DNA of 64,000 bases from an uncultured Eubacteriales bacterium (GTDB lineage Bacteria > Bacillota > Clostridia > Tissierellales > Peptoniphilaceae), in contig UQBO01000006.1 of the NCBI GenBank assembly GCA_900539225.1, positions 1 through 64,000 of the forward strand, given 5' to 3'. A model generated the notes under the pieces. That model was not told where the DNA came from. It searched no databases and saw only the letters and a program-made list of their open reading frames with translations. The position numbers and the translations under genes are program-made. Position 1 is the first letter of the stretch, and each line of letters starts with the position of its first letter. Positions 61,087 to 64,000 of the stretch are shown piece by piece.

Positions 61087-64000
61087 TTAATTTTCTTTAA
61101 CTATACTACTAATCATAGAAACAATATCATCATTTTTTAATTGCTTCTTAAATACAACGTTTACTCCATCCTCTTTCATAGTCTCAAAGAACTTTTCAGC
61201 TGATCTTATTCTTAAATCTTCTTCGCTTCTAAGAGACTTTTCATCTTTCATGTCCTTTGTCTCTACAATAAAATTAATTTGTGACTCGCCATCTTTTTTG
61301 TTTATTACATACATAAAATCTGGACTTGTTGTCCCTCCAGTAAATAGTGGTATCTGTATAGATCTACGAGGTATTTTACCAAAAACAACTACATCTGCAA
61401 TATCGCTTTTTACTAAAGTTTCTTTTTCTTTTGGACTATCGTATACTACAGCATCATAAATGAATTTTTTAGGCACGGCACAATTATCATCTCTATATAA
61501 GCCTAATAGTCCTTGAGATATACTGTCTACCACTTCGCCTTTATAGTTAGTTAAACTAGTTTCTTTTATATTTACATCTAGAGCTTTATATGAAAACTTC
61601 TTTATAAGTTCTTCATCTAGCCAAGTATTAAACTCACTTACAACAGCTTGTATGCTTTCCTTAGTAAATAGTCTATCATCTATACGTTCATAATCGTGAT
61701 AGTACTTGCAAAGCGCTTGATGAATTAAATTTACAGGTACCGCAATTTGTTTATTCATTTGCTTTAAAAATTCAGAATATGTCAATTTTTCATCAACCGT
61801 GAAGAAATTACTTACTCTATCTTTTAAAACTACCGCACCATTTTCTGATTGAAGTCTTGATGTTTTTGTCAATATATTAGTGTCTTTATATACATCTGAA
61901 CTCAATATTTTATATAAGGCATCAACAAGTTCTTGATCTGAAATGCTTTCAAACTTCATATAGTATTTTTGATTTACTTTTTCCCAAAGTTTTCTAATAG
62001 AAGTAAATTTATCTTTTCTAATATTAACAACGTTTTTCTTTTTTCTTCCATCAATAACTTTACTTGGTTTTAAGTTATTGATTGCTTCAGGATAGTCTTG
62101 ATACAAGTCATCAAGCTTTTCTGTTTTTATATTGCCATCCATATCAATATACTTTTTGCTCAGCATATCAAGGAAAATATCATCTTTGTCTTTGCTCATA
62201 ATAGTCGACAACTTAGGCAATATAGTTTTAACGTTCATTAGCTTATTGGCTTGGTCTGAATTTATTTCATCTAAAAGTTTGCTTGCAAAATCTTTTTCAG
62301 AATAATCAATCAAATACTTTAAATAAAATTGTTCATCAGAAATTCTTTGACCCTTTTCATCAACTGGTAGCCTTAGTCCTCTGCCTACTTCTTGAAGTTT
62401 GCTAATTTCAGAGCCAGAAGACCTTAGCTTTACAATTTGAAAGACATTAGGATTGTCCCAGCCTTCTTTTAAAGTCCACTTTGAAAAAATAAATCTCATT
62501 GTGTTCCATTTGCCTTTATCATCCTTAAAATTTAGTAAATAATCTTTATCTTTAAGAATTTTATCAATTTCTTCCTGAATTTCCTTATCAGAAGATGCAT
62601 TGTCCTGACTAAAATATCCGCCATTAGTTTTGCTAATATCTTCTAAAGAACTTTCTAAGTATTCTTTGTACTCTAATAATTTTTCATCTTGTCTAGTATC
62701 TAGTTCTTTATCAATATTATTTATTTCATGTTTTATATGCTTTTTAAGTAAATCTTCAAACTTTAGTCTTAAACTACCTTTACCCCCATCTTCATCTCTA
62801 TATGAACTAACAGAGTCTATAAAAAATAAACTAAGCGTTTTTATTTTTTTACTTCTCATAAAATTTTCTTTTTCAGATTCAAAATGATTCACTAAGGCTT
62901 GTTTAAGCATGAGCTCTTGATAAGTATCTGTATATATGCCACCATATATAATATCAGACTTAGAAAGAACTTGACCATTTGATAATCTAACGCCGCTCTT
63001 AATCCCATCGTCTCCAAGCTTTCCTATTTCATCAACACTTAGTCCTGAAAAGTCATTACCAAAAGAAGCTAGAGACTCGCCTTTTTTGAATTCAATAGTT
63101 TTCTTGTTTATCTCATCTCTAAATGTACATACTTTAGGGTTTTTCTTAAAATCCATCAGTTTTAGTTTGCTTTCATTCTCTTTTTCAGCATCTATCATAT
63201 ATGTCTCTACACCTTTTACAAGGTTTTGATTAAACGCTTGGACTGAATTTAGATTAAAAATTAAATTATTATAATCAATCTCATTGTTTTTAATCTCTGG
63301 GAATGTCGCACCAAACCTAATTATACATTGAGGATTGATTTCCTTAAGAAGTGTTTTGTATGCTGAATTAGATTTTTTAAATCTATGTGGTTCATCAATG
63401 ATAACGACTGGTCTTGTTGCTTCAAGAGCCTTATATGGTTTAGTAAATGTACCAATAACAGTTTGATCATAATCAGTAGCCATAGTGCTTTTTGATAAAA
63501 GCATACCAGAATTCATAAGCAATACTGAAAACTTATTTTTCTCTAAACTTGTTCCTCTTACAAACTCAGCTACAGCTGCTGGAAAAAGTTTTCTGCCTTT
63601 AGGATTTTTTTGAGCCTCTAAACTTGTTAAGAATAACTTTTTATTTGGGTAAAGGTCAGCAAAATGCCTCTTAGCATAATCAGCAGTTAAAAAGCTCTTA
63701 GATCCTTCTCTAATTGCAGTTGTAGGAACAAGTATAATAAACTTATGAAAACCATATAATTGATTTAGTTCATACATCATTCTTGTATAGCAATATGTTT
63801 TTCCTGTTCCTGTCTCCATCTTTATGTCTAAGCCTAGATAATCATTTCCGTCACTTTTTCTCCACGCTTGAGGAATGTTAGGAAGTTCTTCATATCCGTT
63901 CCATAACTCATTAATATTATTATTTATTTTTTCATCCTGCAAATCAATAATTGGATTCGCGTACACATCGTTTGATTTTTCAATAGATACTCCGTCAAAA
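61087..64000 (-). CDS. Type III restriction-modification enzyme, endonuclease subunit Res (N-terminus beyond window)
   Basis: At least 971 codons; the frame stays open to the right edge (DGVSIEKSNDVYANP upstream of the first possible GTG at 63964-63966), so the true start is outside. A superfamily 2 helicase core has Walker A METGTGKT, motif II VIIDEPHRF, and motif VI in LQEVGRGLRLPV near the middle; the C-terminal nuclease domain has the PD-(D/E)xK pattern SPDFMYV ... FIVETKD near the end. With a Mod methylase it would cut DNA between unmodified head-to-head sites. The mod gene is probably just right of the window. Confidence 0.93.
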   Translation of the reverse strand, partial: FDGVSIEKSNDVYANPIIDLQDEKINNNINELWNGYEELPNIPQAWRKSDGNDYLGLDIKMETGTGKTYCYTRMMYELNQLYGFHKFIILVPTTAIREGSKSFLTADYAKRHFADLYPNKKLFLTSLEAQKNPKGRKLFPAAVAEFVRGTSLEKNKFSVLLMNSGMLLSKSTMATDYDQTVIGTFTKPYKALEATRPVVIIDEPHRFKKSNSAYKTLLKEINPQCIIRFGATFPEIKNNEIDYNNLIFNLNSVQAFNQNLVKGVETYMIDAEKENESKLKLMDFKKNPKVCTFRDEINKKTIEFKKGESLASFGNDFSGLSVDEIGKLGDDGIKSGVRLSNGQVLSKSDIIYGGIYTDTYQELMLKQALVNHFESEKENFMRSKKIKTLSLFFIDSVSSYRDEDGGKGSLRLKFEDLLKKHIKHEINNIDKELDTRQDEKLLEYKEYLESSLEDISKTNGGYFSQDNASSDKEIQEEIDKILKDKDYLLNFKDDKGKWNTMRFIFSKWTLKEGWDNPNVFQIVKLRSSGSEISKLQEVGRGLRLPVDEKGQRISDEQFYLKYLIDYSEKDFASKLLDEINSDQANKLMNVKTILPKLSTIMSKDKDDIFLDMLSKKYIDMDGNIKTEKLDDLYQDYPEAINNLKPSKVIDGRKKKNVVNIRKDKFTSIRKLWEKVNQKYYMKFESISDQELVDALYKILSSDVYKDTNILTKTSRLQSENGAVVLKDRVSNFFTVDEKLTYSEFLKQMNKQIAVPVNLIHQALCKYYHDYERIDDRLFTKESIQAVVSEFNTWLDEELIKKFSYKALDVNIKETSLTNYKGEVVDSISQGLLGLYRDDNCAVPKKFIYDAVVYDSPKEKETLVKSDIADVVVFGKIPRRSIQIPLFTGGTTSPDFMYVINKKDGESQINFIVETKDMKDEKSLRSEEDLRIRSAEKFFETMKEDGVNVVFKKQLKNDDIVSMISSIVKEN

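Overview
The window looks like chromosome from a low-GC, Gram-positive, strictly anaerobic firmicute of the Clostridia/Tissierellia type (a Peptoniphilaceae-like organism is my best guess, from gene content only). The signs are AT-rich DNA with Shine-Dalgarno sites before nearly every gene, consensus sigma-A promoters, a complete S10-spc-alpha ribosomal cluster with the firmicute KOW protein beside infA, a multi-subunit [FeFe] hydrogenase, an oxygen-sensitive class III ribonucleotide reductase, a small 2[4Fe-4S] ferredoxin, and lipoprotein, LtaS-like and LCP cell-wall genes. I saw no rRNA, tRNA, CRISPR array, phage or IS element.

Layout. 1-1.8 kb: the start of rsmI (cut by the left edge), a tRNA adenine methyltransferase, a DUF1294 membrane protein, a ferredoxin and a small unknown protein. 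1.9-7.6 kb: a leftward run made of a methyltransferase gene broken by an in-frame TAG, a cation-efflux transporter, a glutamate-cysteine ligase, an ATP-grasp ligase and a lipoprotein. 7.7-9.2 kb: HutD-like protein plus lipoprotein. 9.3-23.4 kb: the ribosomal protein/secY/adk/infA/rpoA cluster, leftward, from a perfect TTGACA-17-TATAAT promoter and a structured 0.2 kb leader; rpsD and map are missing from their usual places. 23.6-27.6 kb: rightward three-gene NAD-linked hydrogenase operon.

27.6-30.2 kb holds small membrane and secreted proteins, one with a G8 tract at its ribosome-binding site. 30.6-31.6 kb is rpsF-ssb-rpsR; 31.8-34.5 kb nrdD-nrdG; 34.6-37.6 kb LCP and LtaS-like wall proteins; 37.7-40.3 kb a flavin reductase, folC and an orphan response regulator. 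40.3-43.6 kb is a rightward B12/heme/siderophore-type ABC importer behind a leader with an intrinsic terminator. A DUF3793 gene with an iron-box-like operator follows. 44.5-49.8 kb is a sugar/nucleoside-type ABC importer with a DUF3798 binding lipoprotein, whose mRNA begins with a three-stem folded leader.

50.2-54.4 kb carries an AhpD-like protein and a tightly coupled four-gene operon: an acyl-CoA-dehydrogenase-like flavoprotein lacking the usual catalytic Glu, a PhnD-like binding protein without a signal peptide, a MetE-like methyltransferase and an OsmC protein. This is the best candidate for an undescribed pathway. The rest holds a Fic AMPylase, a short-chain dehydrogenase, a GNAT, an ABC-2 exporter, purC, and a type III restriction endonuclease cut by the right edge. 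A degenerate intergenic repeat family sits downstream of several genes (about 28.4, 30.4-30.6 and 50.0-50.2 kb).
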